Positions 55,416 through 64,000 of a DNA stretch of 64,000 nucleotides are shown piece by piece. Under the pieces are notes generated by a model. That model made no database searches and was not told where the DNA came from. It saw only the letters and a list, made by a program, of their open reading frames with translations. A program made the translations under genes and the position numbers. This DNA comes from CBFHMJ01 sp965656875 (GTDB taxonomy: Bacteria > Pseudomonadota > Gammaproteobacteria > Enterobacterales > Alteromonadaceae): the NCBI GenBank assembly GCA_965656875.1, contig CBFHMJ010000043.1, positions 124,001 to 188,000 on the forward strand. Reading direction: 5' to 3'. Every line of letters starts with the position of its first letter. The stretch's first letter is position 1.

Positions 55416-56116
55416 CAGATTCTAAACAAACTGTGGTAATCACTGGCGCAAATCGAGGTATCGGCCTCGCATTCACTAAACATTATTTATCCGCTGGTTG
55501 CCATGTCATTTCAACCTGGCGGCAAGAAAAAGCCGAACTGGATGCATTAGAAACAAGTGACTTTCCAGGAAAACTCACGTTGATTCAGCTAGACGTTTCA
55601 GATTCAGCTTCGCTACAACAATTCACCTCTGCAATAAATCACCAAACTATCGACATTCTTATCAATAACGCTGGCGTCTACGGCCCCGGCGGAAAAGCCG
55701 CAAATGATATCAATGCCGACGACTGGCTTCCCGTTTTTCATATCAATACCATTGCACCATTCATGCTCGCTCAGGCATTACTTCCCATGTTAAAGAAAAG
55801 CACTAATGCAAAAATTGCCTTTGTCAGTAGCAAGATGGGCAGCATTGACGACAATACTGGTGGCGGTTCATACATCTACCGTTCATCGAAAGCCGCATTA
55901 AACGCCGTTGTTAAAAGCCTGTCCATCGATTTGGCCGAGCAAGAGGTTAAGGTTATCGCACTTCATCCAGGTTGGGTGAAAACAGACATGGGTGGACCGA
56001 ACGCTCTTATCGACACAGAAACGTCGGTGACTGGCATGACACGAGTCATTGATCAACTAACACCTCGGCAATCAGGCTTATTTGTTAATTATGATGGCAC
56101 ACTTATTCAATGGTAA
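55412..56116 (+). CDS. SDR-family oxidoreductase
   Basis: A 234-residue short-chain dehydrogenase. The NAD(P)-binding TGANRGIGLAFTKHYLS is at 11-27, NNAGVYGPGG at about 88-97, the catalytic serine in AFVSSKMGSI, and the YxxxK pair in YIYRSSKAALN. The form is close to C-factor (CsgA-like) proteins, whose substrates are unknown. It starts within the xni stop (ATGA overlap), with AGGG upstream, so it is co-translated with xni. Confidence 0.9.
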   Translation: MTDSKQTVVITGANRGIGLAFTKHYLSAGCHVISTWRQEKAELDALETSDFPGKLTLIQLDVSDSASLQQFTSAINHQTIDILINNAGVYGPGGKAANDINADDWLPVFHINTIAPFMLAQALLPMLKKSTNAKIAFVSSKMGSIDDNTGGGSYIYRSSKAALNAVVKSLSIDLAEQEVKVIALHPGWVKTDMGGPNALIDTETSVTGMTRVIDQLTPRQSGLFVNYDGTLIQW

Positions 56117-56322
56117 GAAACTTGCTTAAACTGGCGTAATGGTCATTACGTTGTTATTGCGTAGCCATTCGCCGTATCTTGCCGATATATCATTCTTCAT
56201 TCGCCAGAAGTCAATCCTCATTGTAGTATTGACTTCTAAGAGACCTGATAACTGGCAGTACGCTGAACTAATCAACAATCTGATTGGTTTACTGGCTACA
56301 AACACAATTCTGCGAAAAATCG

Positions 56323-56700
56323 ATGAACAAAATAGTAAAACTTATTCTGGTGGGTATTGCCCTGTACGTAGCGTTTGCCGCCAGTATTCTGACATTCTAT
56401 AAAGACGACCCGTCTCGAATGCACTGGGAAGACAGGGAAGCTTTCAACATACAATTCATTAGTAAATTGTCTTTAACTGACGCAACGACCCAAAAAACAG
56501 TGATCGACTATCTCGGATCGCCCGATTTAACTGAAGCCCAAAAAATTAATGATGTGGTCTATCAAGTTCTTTTTTATCGCACCCAACGCACTAAATCTGA
56601 TGGTTTTACAACCAGAGATGAATGCACACCAATGTTATTTAAAGATGGGGTTCTCATTGCGATAGGCGCATCAGCCTGGCAAACCTATAAAGCGTTATAA
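56323..56700 (+). CDS. DUF3192 membrane-anchored protein
   Basis: A 125-residue protein. Residues 4-25 are a hydrophobic anchor or uncleaved signal (VKLILVGIALYVAFAASILTF) without a lipobox cysteine. The DUF3192 domain follows: KTVIDYLGSPDLTEA, VLFYRTQRTKSDGFTTRDECTPMLFKDGVL. The core motif is nearly identical in pattern to the DUF3192 lipoprotein at 45882-46271, so the two are paralogues with different membrane attachment. The ATG at 56323 is chosen because the hydrophobic segment begins there; upstream in-frame codons lack a ribosome site. It ends 3 bp before the next gene. Confidence 0.83.
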   Translation: MNKIVKLILVGIALYVAFAASILTFYKDDPSRMHWEDREAFNIQFISKLSLTDATTQKTVIDYLGSPDLTEAQKINDVVYQVLFYRTQRTKSDGFTTRDECTPMLFKDGVLIAIGASAWQTYKAL

Positions 56701-56703
56701 CGA

Positions 56704-58650
56704 TTGAATACTCAAACCAAGACAGAATTAAAAACAAATACTGCTGACCGGGAAACCACGACCGAGACAATAGAATCGCTCTATCTGTTATCTCAACAGC
56801 TTGTCCAACTTTGTCTCAAACATATCCAGTTGCCAGGTACTGATCCTAAAGAACCAATACCGGTCGCGAAAACCCTGGTCATGTTAGCAAACAAGATCGC
56901 AGATGGTCTTATTCGACAGTATTATCAACACCCTGCCCGTGTTATCGCACAAACGACTTTCTATCTGCCACACTATGGCTATCTGATAAACCAGATGTTG
57001 AATAAAGGCATTCTGGCAACCATCATTACGCAAAAATCTCAGTGGCACCCCAGACCACAACGCTCAGTCGTCGCAGCCGCCATCCTTAGTCAGGCTTGCG
57101 CACTTAAAGCTATTCATAAGCAGGCAAATGAACTGGGATTAACACCCGCAGAGCAAAAAGTACTGAAAAGTGCAAATACCTGTACAGCCCGACTACTTCA
57201 GTACAAAGGCATTGATCAATTATTCGTGCAAGCTATTTCTGGTAATCGACCAGGCGGAGCCCATTTAAAAAGTAAAGAAGCGATTACCATCGTTGATCTT
57301 TGTGTACGCCTGACCCGATTAATCACACCATCACGACACCAGAAAGCATTACCCCCGGCTATGGCGATTAAAAAACTGGCTCTGATAAATACGCCAGCTT
57401 ATTTCATGACATGGCTGGATCATCTTGCTCATATCTTCACGGCTCATTACGATGGCTCACTCGTTAAGCTCCTGTACAAAAGTAATAAAGCGAAATCAAA
57501 AACGGATGAAGGGCCAGAAGTAAGGCTAGTGTTGTTAATGGCCCCGGTCGATATCGAACCACAGGATATTATTCTTGATGAAGACACACCCGAAACAGAG
57601 CGCCCTGAGGAACCAGTCCGTGGTCATGTAGGTTACATGCTGGAAGACTATAAAATGTCGCCCGATGGTGAGTTTATCTGTGTGAATCCATCCGATATTA
57701 TTCAGGTCCTACCGCCAAAAGCCTGTCGCCATGAGCGCGTGTATTCCACTATCTGGGATCATGCATTGATGGCATATCGAGCACAATTTCCAGCTATCAG
57801 CACATCGATTCCTCGCGTTAATCCCGTGACAGTATTACAACCACCACCAGCAGTAACCGGGTTGATTAAAGAACTTGCTTCTGAATCACCCGATGTTGGT
57901 ACTTTATGTGAACATATTGATACGTCGACTTATCTACAAACGCTTATTGCCAGCTTTGCATCACAAAAATCCAGACAAGATCTGGAAGTAAAAGACACGC
58001 GGCATTCATTAATGATGCTAGGTATGGAACGTGTTGGCCCGTTAGTTATTCAGGAAGCCATCAATGAAAAACTGCTGCAATTGAGCTTCCCGGGTATCCA
58101 TTGCCTCCAACAAATTCATCGCTGTTTTTTAAATTGTGTGCGGGAGCTGGGTAATCATAATGATTTATCTCATCCGGAAGAAGTTGCACTGATTGCACAT
58201 GTGCTGATTGCACCTGTCTATTTGAACCAGGATCTACAGTTAAATGCCTGGAATACCGCTCAACTCTTCCGTCCATGCCCAGCTGATAGTCCGTTAAAGC
58301 GCCCTGTCGAACAATTGTTCCATATCCCGTTTAACGAAAAACACATGACCATCGTACAGAAGCTGGCCCGCAGCTGGATGCTGCCATCGTATTCATTAGA
58401 AGTATTTAAATTATTGGTTGGCGATACGCCAGATAAAAACACCACAAAGAAAGTAGTGATGGCTCAGGCCGTTATAGCCGGTGCAACAGAAGTCGCCTTG
58501 TGTTTGCTACAACAGGGAACAGCTGGTATTCCAAATACCCAGAAACAACTGTCAGTTGTCGCTAAACGTTTAAAGCTGTCAGACAAGAAACTTCAAGCCA
58601 TATTCGACCAATGTCTGATCGAATATCATCCAATGATTCCTTTATACTGA
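56704..58650 (+). CDS. Degenerate HD-GYP-like / HDOD fusion protein
   Basis: A 648-residue cytoplasmic protein. Residues about 80-260 follow the layout of an HD-GYP phosphodiesterase: LTPAEQKVLKSANTCTARLL matches the 'LTPEE...HP..G..LL' stretch, then AISGNRPGGAH takes the place of 'HHE..DG.GYP', and VRLTRLITPSRHQKALPPAMAIKKL matches the 'R.YR..L.P..AL' stretch. The metal-binding HD and GYP residues are absent, so catalysis is unlikely. Residues about 395-600 resemble an HDOD domain (SPDVGTLCEHIDTSTYLQTLIASF, LMMLGMERVGPLVIQEAI). The start is TTG at 56704 without a good ribosome site. Function unknown, perhaps c-di-GMP related. Confidence 0.72.
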   Translation: MNTQTKTELKTNTADRETTTETIESLYLLSQQLVQLCLKHIQLPGTDPKEPIPVAKTLVMLANKIADGLIRQYYQHPARVIAQTTFYLPHYGYLINQMLNKGILATIITQKSQWHPRPQRSVVAAAILSQACALKAIHKQANELGLTPAEQKVLKSANTCTARLLQYKGIDQLFVQAISGNRPGGAHLKSKEAITIVDLCVRLTRLITPSRHQKALPPAMAIKKLALINTPAYFMTWLDHLAHIFTAHYDGSLVKLLYKSNKAKSKTDEGPEVRLVLLMAPVDIEPQDIILDEDTPETERPEEPVRGHVGYMLEDYKMSPDGEFICVNPSDIIQVLPPKACRHERVYSTIWDHALMAYRAQFPAISTSIPRVNPVTVLQPPPAVTGLIKELASESPDVGTLCEHIDTSTYLQTLIASFASQKSRQDLEVKDTRHSLMMLGMERVGPLVIQEAINEKLLQLSFPGIHCLQQIHRCFLNCVRELGNHNDLSHPEEVALIAHVLIAPVYLNQDLQLNAWNTAQLFRPCPADSPLKRPVEQLFHIPFNEKHMTIVQKLARSWMLPSYSLEVFKLLVGDTPDKNTTKKVVMAQAVIAGATEVALCLLQQGTAGIPNTQKQLSVVAKRLKLSDKKLQAIFDQCLIEYHPMIPLY

Positions 58651-58978
58651 CCATCTTACCTCGGCACCAGAATGGAGAATCTGGTGCCTTCTCATATTGC
58701 TGACACAATCCTGGTCTACACTTAATCAGGACGATATTCGACGCAATTCGCGGCACGTTATAGAAATTTTTATCTGGAAATTCTGGAAATATATACACTG
58801 AAGTGTTATAACGCGCCACCATAAAATTTGACCACTTGTTCAAATTATTGTTCTCAAGTTCCACCCGGAGTAAAAAGTCGTTAGATATCGGCGTTTTACG
58901 GCGACTTACTCCGCAGAAGCGACAATCAGGCTGAAACAACGTCGCTTCACAATGGATAAATTTTCAAAAGGTATATTA
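58651..58978. other. Intergenic region before the isocitrate dehydrogenase gene
   Basis: 328 bp with the terminator at 58659-58687. The remainder should hold the promoter and leader of the dehydrogenase gene; an antisense frame at 58562-58939 has no support. Confidence 0.5.
58659..58687 (+). terminator. Terminator after the HDOD fusion gene
   Basis: Stem GGCACCAGA/TCTGGTGCC with about an 8-base loop, followed by TTCTC, nine bases after the stop. Confidence 0.8.
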
Positions 58979-59980
58979 ATGACAACGATTACTGTTCTTA
59001 AGGGCGATGGCATCGGTCCGGATATTATTGATGCTACCATTCAAATCCTGGATAAAGCGGGTTGTGGATTTGACTATGAGTTTGTTGATGCTGGTATCAC
59101 AGCACTTGAAAAACACGGTGAGCTTCTTCCGGAATCAACCATTGAAGCGATCAAGCGCAACAAAATCGCTCTTAAAGGCCCACTAACAACACCTGTTGGT
59201 GAAGGCTTCACATCAATCAATGTTACTCTTCGTCGTACTTTCAGCTTATACGCTAACCTTCGCCCGGTTGTATCGTTCAAAGGCACAAAAGCGCGTTATG
59301 ACAATATCGATATCATCACCGTGCGTGAAAATACTGAAGGTATGTACTCTGGTTTAGGCCAGGTTGTAACTGATGACGGCAGTGAAGCTGAAGCAGTAAG
59401 TAAAGTTACTCGTCAGGGTGCTGAGCGTATCGTTCGTTTTGCATACGAATTAGCACGTCGTGAAGGCCGTAAAAAAGTTACAGCAGTTCACAAAGCTAAT
59501 ATCCTTAAATCAACATCAGGTCTTTTCCTGAAAGTTGCTCGTGAAGTGGGTGAAGAATATCCAGATATCGAGTCAGCGGAAATGATCGTTGATAACACTT
59601 GTATGCAGCTGGTTATGAACCCTCAACAGTTCGACGTTATCGTTACAACTAACCTGTTTGGCGACATCTTATCGGATCTTTGTGCAGGTCTTGTTGGCGG
59701 TCTTGGTATGGCACCAGGCGCTAATATTGGTAAAGATTGTGCAATCTTCGAAGCTGTACATGGTAGTGCGCCAGATATCGCTGGTAAAAACCTGGCGAAC
59801 CCTACATCAGTCGTTCTTGCTGCAATTCAAATGCTTGAATACATGGGCATGAATGATAAAGCAACTAAGATCCGTGATGCTATTCGTGACGTTATCGAAT
59901 CAGGTGACCGTACTACGCGTGATTTAGGTGGTACATCTGGTACGACTGATTTCACTCAGGCAGTATTAGATCGTCTGTAA
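58979..59980 (+). CDS. NAD-dependent isocitrate dehydrogenase
   Basis: A 333-residue beta-decarboxylating dehydrogenase converting isocitrate to 2-oxoglutarate in the TCA cycle. The substrate loop is TSINVTLRRTFSLYANLRP, then ITVRENTEGMYSGL, KANILKSTSGLFLKVAREV and NLFGDILSDLCAGLVGGLG. The cofactor loop HGSAPDIAGKNLANP has the Asp-Ile pair typical of NAD use, not the Lys/Tyr pair of NADP enzymes. The length and motifs fit the short NAD-IDH; isopropylmalate dehydrogenase is excluded by the loop. The ATG at 58979 follows AAAAGG; the upstream ATG is rejected. Confidence 0.92.
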   Translation: MTTITVLKGDGIGPDIIDATIQILDKAGCGFDYEFVDAGITALEKHGELLPESTIEAIKRNKIALKGPLTTPVGEGFTSINVTLRRTFSLYANLRPVVSFKGTKARYDNIDIITVRENTEGMYSGLGQVVTDDGSEAEAVSKVTRQGAERIVRFAYELARREGRKKVTAVHKANILKSTSGLFLKVAREVGEEYPDIESAEMIVDNTCMQLVMNPQQFDVIVTTNLFGDILSDLCAGLVGGLGMAPGANIGKDCAIFEAVHGSAPDIAGKNLANPTSVVLAAIQMLEYMGMNDKATKIRDAIRDVIESGDRTTRDLGGTSGTTDFTQAVLDRL

Positions 59981-60002
59981 GTCATATTTACTGTGACTTC
60001 TT

Positions 60003-60029
60003 AGGCAGAGTAGTAATACTCTGCCTTTT
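60003..60029 (+). terminator. Terminator after isocitrate dehydrogenase
   Basis: Stem AGGCAGAGT/ACTCTGCCT with a 6-base loop and TTTT, between convergent genes. Confidence 0.88.
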
Positions 60030-60044
60030 AAAAACAAATTACTT

Positions 60045-60911
60045 CTATTCGGTGATCATCCGAGTTTCGCCACTCACCCAGACTCCAACTTTGTCATCTG
60101 CACTGAAACGCACGTTTAGTCTCGACGGACTTCCCATATCGACACCCTGTACAATCGTAAACTCTCCGTCCTTTTTCACATGATTACGCAAATAACCCGC
60201 TAATGCCGCAGCCGCTGCACCGGTCGCCGGATCTTCATAAACACCACCCGATGCAAACGCATTACGAGCGTGATAAACGCTGTCAGACTCTTTCCATACA
60301 ATTGAAATCGTTGTCAGATCATGCGCCAACATCAATGCTTTCACTGGTTCAAAATCATATTTCATCTGTTGTAACGTGGCTTTATCTTTTACCACAAAAA
60401 TCAAATGTCGGGTGCCTGCGCCACCAAAACCCGGTTCAAGTTCATTGTCCAGTTTATCAGTCGAGAAACCAAATAAAGCAGCGGCATCATTAACCATTGC
60501 AGCATCTGGTGAAGCCATTTCGACAGGTGTGGACTGCAGCGTGATTTCCCACTCACCAGATTCAGCTTTATCGATGTTTAACGTGATATCACCGTGATTT
60601 AACGACAAGGTATATAACCCTTCGCCACAACTTTCAGCTAAAGCACGACCACTGGCAATAGTGGCATGACCGCAAAATGGCACTTCGATTTCTGGAGAAA
60701 AGTATCTGACCTTCCAGTGCTTATCGATACCAGAACCCGCAACTGGTGCTAAAAACGCCGTTTCCGAGTATCCAACGTCAGCAGCGATAGCCTGCATGTC
60801 AGCAACTGTTGGATGCTGTTCGCCAATCGCGACTCCGGCAGGATTTCCCCCTTCATTATTCAGAGAAAACGCACTGATACGATGAATGGAGAGTTGATCG
60901 TTATTATTCAT
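60045..60911 (-). CDS. PhzF-family isomerase
   Basis: A 288-residue protein of the diaminopimelate-epimerase-like PhzF fold. It shows GNPAGVAIGEQHP near 18-30, the catalytic glutamate in YSETAFLAPV, CGHATIASGRAL near 80-91 and the C-terminal FASGGVYEDPATGAAAAALAGYL. It lacks phenazine-operon neighbours, so the reaction is unknown. The related E. coli gene is yddE. A single gene, convergent with isocitrate dehydrogenase. Confidence 0.92.
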   Translation of the reverse strand: MNNNDQLSIHRISAFSLNNEGGNPAGVAIGEQHPTVADMQAIAADVGYSETAFLAPVAGSGIDKHWKVRYFSPEIEVPFCGHATIASGRALAESCGEGLYTLSLNHGDITLNIDKAESGEWEITLQSTPVEMASPDAAMVNDAAALFGFSTDKLDNELEPGFGGAGTRHLIFVVKDKATLQQMKYDFEPVKALMLAHDLTTISIVWKESDSVYHARNAFASGGVYEDPATGAAAAALAGYLRNHVKKDGEFTIVQGVDMGSPSRLNVRFSADDKVGVWVSGETRMITE

Positions 60912-61115
60912 GATTTATTGCCTTTGTTGTCATTCACTTTACGTCTCATATAGGGTACAGGAGCATATCAAATCACACGAAAATGCCAATGTGTTGTCTC
61001 GAAAAATAATAAATTACATCCATAAGATCATATCCACTCATCGTTTTATATTGCTTGCTGTAATCTTGCTATGCTGAAATACCCATCCAATTTTACATGC
61101 TACACACATAACATC

Positions 61116-61937
61116 ATGAAACGATTAAACCTGTTCCGTTTACTAACAGCAGTATTTACTGTTATTACAACACTTTACGCTCAGTCTGCACTGGCTTTTG
61201 GTCAGAATGGTCATCGAATTGTGGCCCGTATAGCTGAAAACCACCTGACACCGGAAGCGCGTGCTGAAATCAAAAAAATCACCGGCACGCAATATTTATC
61301 ACAACTTTCGAACTGGCCTGATGAAATACGGTCTGACACAAGCTGGAATCATACTCATCCCTGGCATTACGTTTCGATAGACGATCATGAAGATATTCAT
61401 AAACCCTTCCCTCGCAGTAAAAAAGGCGACATTCTGAAATCACTGCATGATTTTGAAGCACAACTTCGCGATAAATCCTTGTCGAAAGAAAAACACTGGC
61501 AAGCACTGGCGTTTTACATCCATTTTGTGGGTGATATTCATCAGCCGCTTCACGTTGGACGTCGTGATGACCGTGGTGGCAACGACATTAAAGTCGAGTT
61601 CTTCTGGGATAAAAGCTATAACCTGCATCGAGTCTGGGATACCGGAATGATTGAACAGGAACATTTAAGCTTTCGTGAGTACGCCAGCTATCTCGACCAG
61701 CTATCAACGGCTGAGATCAGTAAACTGCAACAAGCCAGCTATCTTGACTGGGCAGCTGAGTCAAAATCTTACAGAAGTCAGGTTTATGATTTAGGCAAGC
61801 AAAAACCTGGTCGTGACTTACCCGCGTTGAACTATCAGTATCGATTCCACAACATTGGCTTAGTGAACCAGCGACTCACTGAGGCAGGCATTCGCCTGGC
61901 TGGCAAACTGAACGCTATATTCGGTCAGTCTCGCTAA
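61116..61937 (+). CDS. S1/P1 nuclease family protein
   Basis: A 273-residue exported zinc nuclease. The signal peptide covers 1-26 (VITTLYAQSALA). The mature protein begins FGQNGHRIVARIAENHL. The zinc ligands are in GHR, LSNWPDEIRSD, HTHPWHYVSID, HFVGDIHQPLHVG and NLHRVWDTGMIE, so all three metal sites appear intact. The usual mature N-terminal Trp is replaced by Phe, as in many proteobacterial members. The ATG at 61116 starts the signal peptide; an upstream frame to 61071 is rejected. The permease gene follows after 5 bp. Confidence 0.92.
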   Translation: MKRLNLFRLLTAVFTVITTLYAQSALAFGQNGHRIVARIAENHLTPEARAEIKKITGTQYLSQLSNWPDEIRSDTSWNHTHPWHYVSIDDHEDIHKPFPRSKKGDILKSLHDFEAQLRDKSLSKEKHWQALAFYIHFVGDIHQPLHVGRRDDRGGNDIKVEFFWDKSYNLHRVWDTGMIEQEHLSFREYASYLDQLSTAEISKLQQASYLDWAAESKSYRSQVYDLGKQKPGRDLPALNYQYRFHNIGLVNQRLTEAGIRLAGKLNAIFGQSR

Positions 61938-61942
61938 TTCTC

Positions 61943-62812
61943 ATGACGTTACTCTGGATTGTTACCGGCATCTGGGCGTTCAGTTTTTCACTGATCGGCC
62001 ATTTTCTGGCAGGTCAGGTAGACAGCTATATCGCGGTATTTATTCGAACGTTACTCGCTTTTCTGATTTTTTTACCGTTTTTACGATGGCAGAAACCTGG
62101 CAGGCACGAATACCAGCTGATAGCTATCGGGGCGATTCAAATTGGGTTGATGTATTTGTTCTTCTACAACAGCTTTTTGTTTCTGTCCGTGCCTGAAGTC
62201 CTGTTATTCACGATTTTTACGCCGCTGTTCATTACGCTGATCGGTCAATTGCTTGAAGGTCGCTTGTCGGCAATCTGGCTCGGACCTGCGCTGATGGCTA
62301 TTGTGGGTGCTGCCATTATTCGCTGGCAGAATATCAACGAATCATTTATTGCAGGCTTCTTGCTGGTTCAGGGTGCTAATCTGTGTTTCGCAACGGGTCA
62401 GGTCTGGTATCGCCAGTTACATCATGTCCAGACGCCTGACGTAAAAACTCAGGCGCAAACCTTTGGTTACTTTTTTACCGGCGCGCTCATTGTGGCTACC
62501 CTGGCATTGTTGTTGTTTGCCAATACTGAACGATTGCCCTTTACTTCAGTCCACTGGCTCACACTTGTCTGGCTAGGCGTTATCGCGTCCGGAGTAGGCT
62601 ATTTAATGTGGAACGCTGGTGCGGCGACGGTATCCGTGAGCCAGTTAGCAGTAATGAACAATATGGTGATTCCTGTCGGTATCGTTGTGAACCTGGTTTT
62701 CTGGGGGGCACAAACAGACTGGATAAAATTGTCTGTTGGCGGTCTGGTGATCATTCTGTCTTTGTTCTGGAGTAATCGTCTTACCCGTACAACTGAAACT
62801 GCGAGTCTTTAA
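61943..62812 (+). CDS. EamA-family (DMT) transporter
   Basis: A 289-residue inner-membrane permease with ten hydrophobic helices in two EamA repeats. The opening IWAFSFSLIGHFLAGQVDSYIAVFIRTLLAFLIFLPFLRW and the closing half resemble the carboxylate/amino acid/amine transporters YedA/RhaT group. The substrate is unknown. It lies 5 bp after the nuclease gene, so the two are probably co-transcribed; salvage of nucleotide products is possible but unproven. Confidence 0.9.
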   Translation: MTLLWIVTGIWAFSFSLIGHFLAGQVDSYIAVFIRTLLAFLIFLPFLRWQKPGRHEYQLIAIGAIQIGLMYLFFYNSFLFLSVPEVLLFTIFTPLFITLIGQLLEGRLSAIWLGPALMAIVGAAIIRWQNINESFIAGFLLVQGANLCFATGQVWYRQLHHVQTPDVKTQAQTFGYFFTGALIVATLALLLFANTERLPFTSVHWLTLVWLGVIASGVGYLMWNAGAATVSVSQLAVMNNMVIPVGIVVNLVFWGAQTDWIKLSVGGLVIILSLFWSNRLTRTTETASL

Positions 62813-62930
62813 TGATGACTTGTAGTAGATGATGACTCGTACTAACGATCAAAGGGGCTCATTTTCGATAGTTATCATACTGCGTTCCACAGCATTAGTT
62901 CAGCCTATACCTTGACCATAAGACACACAT

Positions 62931-62953
62931 AAAAAAGGCCGGAATTCCGGCCT
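62931..62953 (-). terminator. Terminator after the M17 aminopeptidase gene
   Basis: Palindromic stem AGGCCGGAATTCCGGCCT followed on the minus strand by TTTTTT, 25 bp after the stop codon. Confidence 0.88.
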
Positions 62954-62977
62954 GTAAAACACATAGACAATTTTTTA

Positions 62978-64000
62978 TTATGAATTGAAGTAGTGAGCTG
63001 CAAAAGCCACTAATGGCCTCGCATTTGGCTCTCCGCGCTCCAGAGCGCTACCTGCTAAATCTACATGCGTGTATGGAATAGGTTGTTCGCTGAACTGACC
63101 GTGCTTATCAAGACCTGCGGCAATAGCCAGGAATGCCATTGGGAACTGATGGCCTCGTGCAATACTGACTGATGGGCCTGGATTTGACTGCAACACATCC
63201 CAGGCTTTACTGGTTGGTGCGATAAACGCGTAATCTTCTCGTCGTGAGCGTGTAACATCGAACCCGTCGCCCCACAGATCTCCAGTCGCCGCAATACTAT
63301 TACCAATATTCTGCTGACGCGCCGGACCGTTTTCCGTCATGATGGTATACGGCCCTGCCGCTCTGGCTGCATGACCCGTTAAGGTTGCAAACGTAAACAT
63401 TTCCGGATTCACTTCATTCAACGCTTGTTGACGCTGTTTTGACAACATATCGGCCATTGCCATCCGACCTTCCGCATCCGTATTACCAACTCGCACACGA
63501 ATACCAGAATGTCCGGTAATGATTTCATCAGCAACATAAGCGTCTGGACCAATGTCATTACGGACAGCGGCAATACTGGCAATCACTTTAGTGCCTGTTG
63601 GCTTAAGCATTGCGACAGTTTTCATTAAACCGGCAACCGCAGAACCGCCACCTTTATCACGGCTCATGCCCGCCATTGCGCCACCAACTTTAATATCAGC
63701 GCCACCCGTGTCATACGTCACCGCTTTACCAACCATCATCATCGTTTTATTGATGTCGCCTTTTGGCGTGTAGGTCAGATTAATCACACGAATATGATGA
63801 TGAGGAACGGTCAACGATGCACGACCCACTGCCGCCAGCAATGGATATTCCCGGGTAATCAAATCCTGATCATCAATGATTTCCACATCGATATCTGTAT
63901 CTGCAAATGCTTGTTCACAGTACGCAGCAAACTTTGGTGGTGCCATACGCACAGGCTCAGTACCACATAAATCTCTGGCTACTCGGCGGCCTTCTTCTGT
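62978..64000 (-). CDS. M17-family leucyl aminopeptidase (5' end beyond window)
   Basis: A zinc- or manganese-dependent aminopeptidase; the C-terminal 340 residues are present and the reading frame is open to the window edge (TEEGRRVARDL...). The dimetal site is complete: VGKAVTYDTGGADIK (Lys, Asp, Lys), MSRDKGGGSA (Asp) and NTDAEGRMAMADML (Asp, Glu, Arg). The sequence GADIKVGGAMAG differs from classical PepA (GLxxKPxxxMxxM), so it belongs to a divergent branch, and the substrate may not be leucine. An internal ATG at 63952 is not the true start. Confidence 0.9.
   Translation of the reverse strand, partial: TEEGRRVARDLCGTEPVRMAPPKFAAYCEQAFADTDIDVEIIDDQDLITREYPLLAAVGRASLTVPHHHIRVINLTYTPKGDINKTMMMVGKAVTYDTGGADIKVGGAMAGMSRDKGGGSAVAGLMKTVAMLKPTGTKVIASIAAVRNDIGPDAYVADEIITGHSGIRVRVGNTDAEGRMAMADMLSKQRQQALNEVNPEMFTFATLTGHAARAAGPYTIMTENGPARQQNIGNSIAATGDLWGDGFDVTRSRREDYAFIAPTSKAWDVLQSNPGPSVSIARGHQFPMAFLAIAAGLDKHGQFSEQPIPYTHVDLAGSALERGEPNARPLVAFAAHYFNS

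Noticed and set aside
58562..58939. 125-codon minus-strand frame overlapping the end of the HDOD gene and the isocitrate dehydrogenase promoter region
   Set aside because: It overlaps a real gene, a terminator and a promoter region, with no family resemblance.
1..64000. tRNA genes, rRNA genes, CRISPR arrays, complete insertion sequences
   Set aside because: I looked for T-loop GTTCGA motifs, ribosomal RNA cores, regular repeat-spacer patterns and transposase motifs and found none that I could support.

Overview
The window is a 64 kb piece of a gammaproteobacterial chromosome, probably from a marine or other aquatic heterotroph of moderate to low GC content (judged by eye). The main evidence is the unbroken minus-strand block rpsB-tsf-pyrH-frr-uppS-cdsA-dxr-rseP-bamA-skp-lpxD-fabZ-lpxA-lpxB-rnhB-dnaE-accA-tilS, with divergent map-glnD-dapD. 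This is the classic gammaproteobacterial arrangement. HsbR/HsbA-type regulators, DUF3549, the yqcA-truC-yqcC trio, Syd and QueF fit the Pseudomonas/Oceanospirillales side of the class. I cannot name a genus.

Layout. 1-5.7 kb: a partial aspartate/aromatic aminotransferase, a GAF protein, the HsbR-like phosphatase/kinase with its STAS partner, a YciH/SUI1 factor and a two-receiver response regulator. 5.9-7.4 kb: a DUF2167 membrane protein and a divergent peptide deformylase. 7.4-9.15 kb: an AT-rich accessory island that ends beside the 4.5S RNA gene (ffs). 9.4-15.4 kb: DUF3014 protein, small membrane protein, patatin, CPA2 antiporter and diguanylate cyclase. 15.5-36.6 kb: the translation, isoprenoid, outer-membrane and replication cluster. 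36.9-41.4 kb: map, glnD, dapD. 41.4-50.1 kb: yqcA-truC-yqcC, DUF3549/DUF3301, an acetyltransferase, a DUF3192 lipoprotein, a small putative DNA-binding protein, syd, queF and an M61 peptidase. 51.1-58.7 kb: a coiled-coil diguanylate cyclase, ppnN, xni, an SDR, a second DUF3192 protein and an HD-GYP-like/HDOD fusion. 59-64 kb: NAD-type isocitrate dehydrogenase, PhzF, S1/P1 nuclease, EamA permease and a partial M17 aminopeptidase.

How the genes work together. The core block couples ribosome production (rpsB, tsf, frr, and map alongside) to envelope building: isoprenoid carrier (dxr, uppS), phospholipid precursor (cdsA), lipid A (lpxD, lpxA, lpxB), fatty acid supply (accA, fabZ) and outer-membrane protein assembly (bamA, skp, rseP). 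Signalling genes are plentiful around it: two intact diguanylate cyclases, one degenerate HD-GYP/HDOD protein, one two-receiver regulator with a dead first domain, and an HsbR/HsbA partner-switching pair. Together they suggest c-di-GMP-linked control of motility or surface life (inference).

The most interesting part is the 7.4-9.15 kb island. Next to the 3' end of ffs lie repeated 13-bp motifs arranged like TnsB-binding sites, then an N-terminal fragment of a TnsA-like transposon endonuclease reading inward. Beyond it is a lone gene flanked by what look like integron attC half-sites. I read this as the decayed end of a Tn7-like element that used the ffs attachment site, with an embedded or adjacent gene cassette. 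No CRISPR array, tRNA gene or complete insertion sequence was seen.
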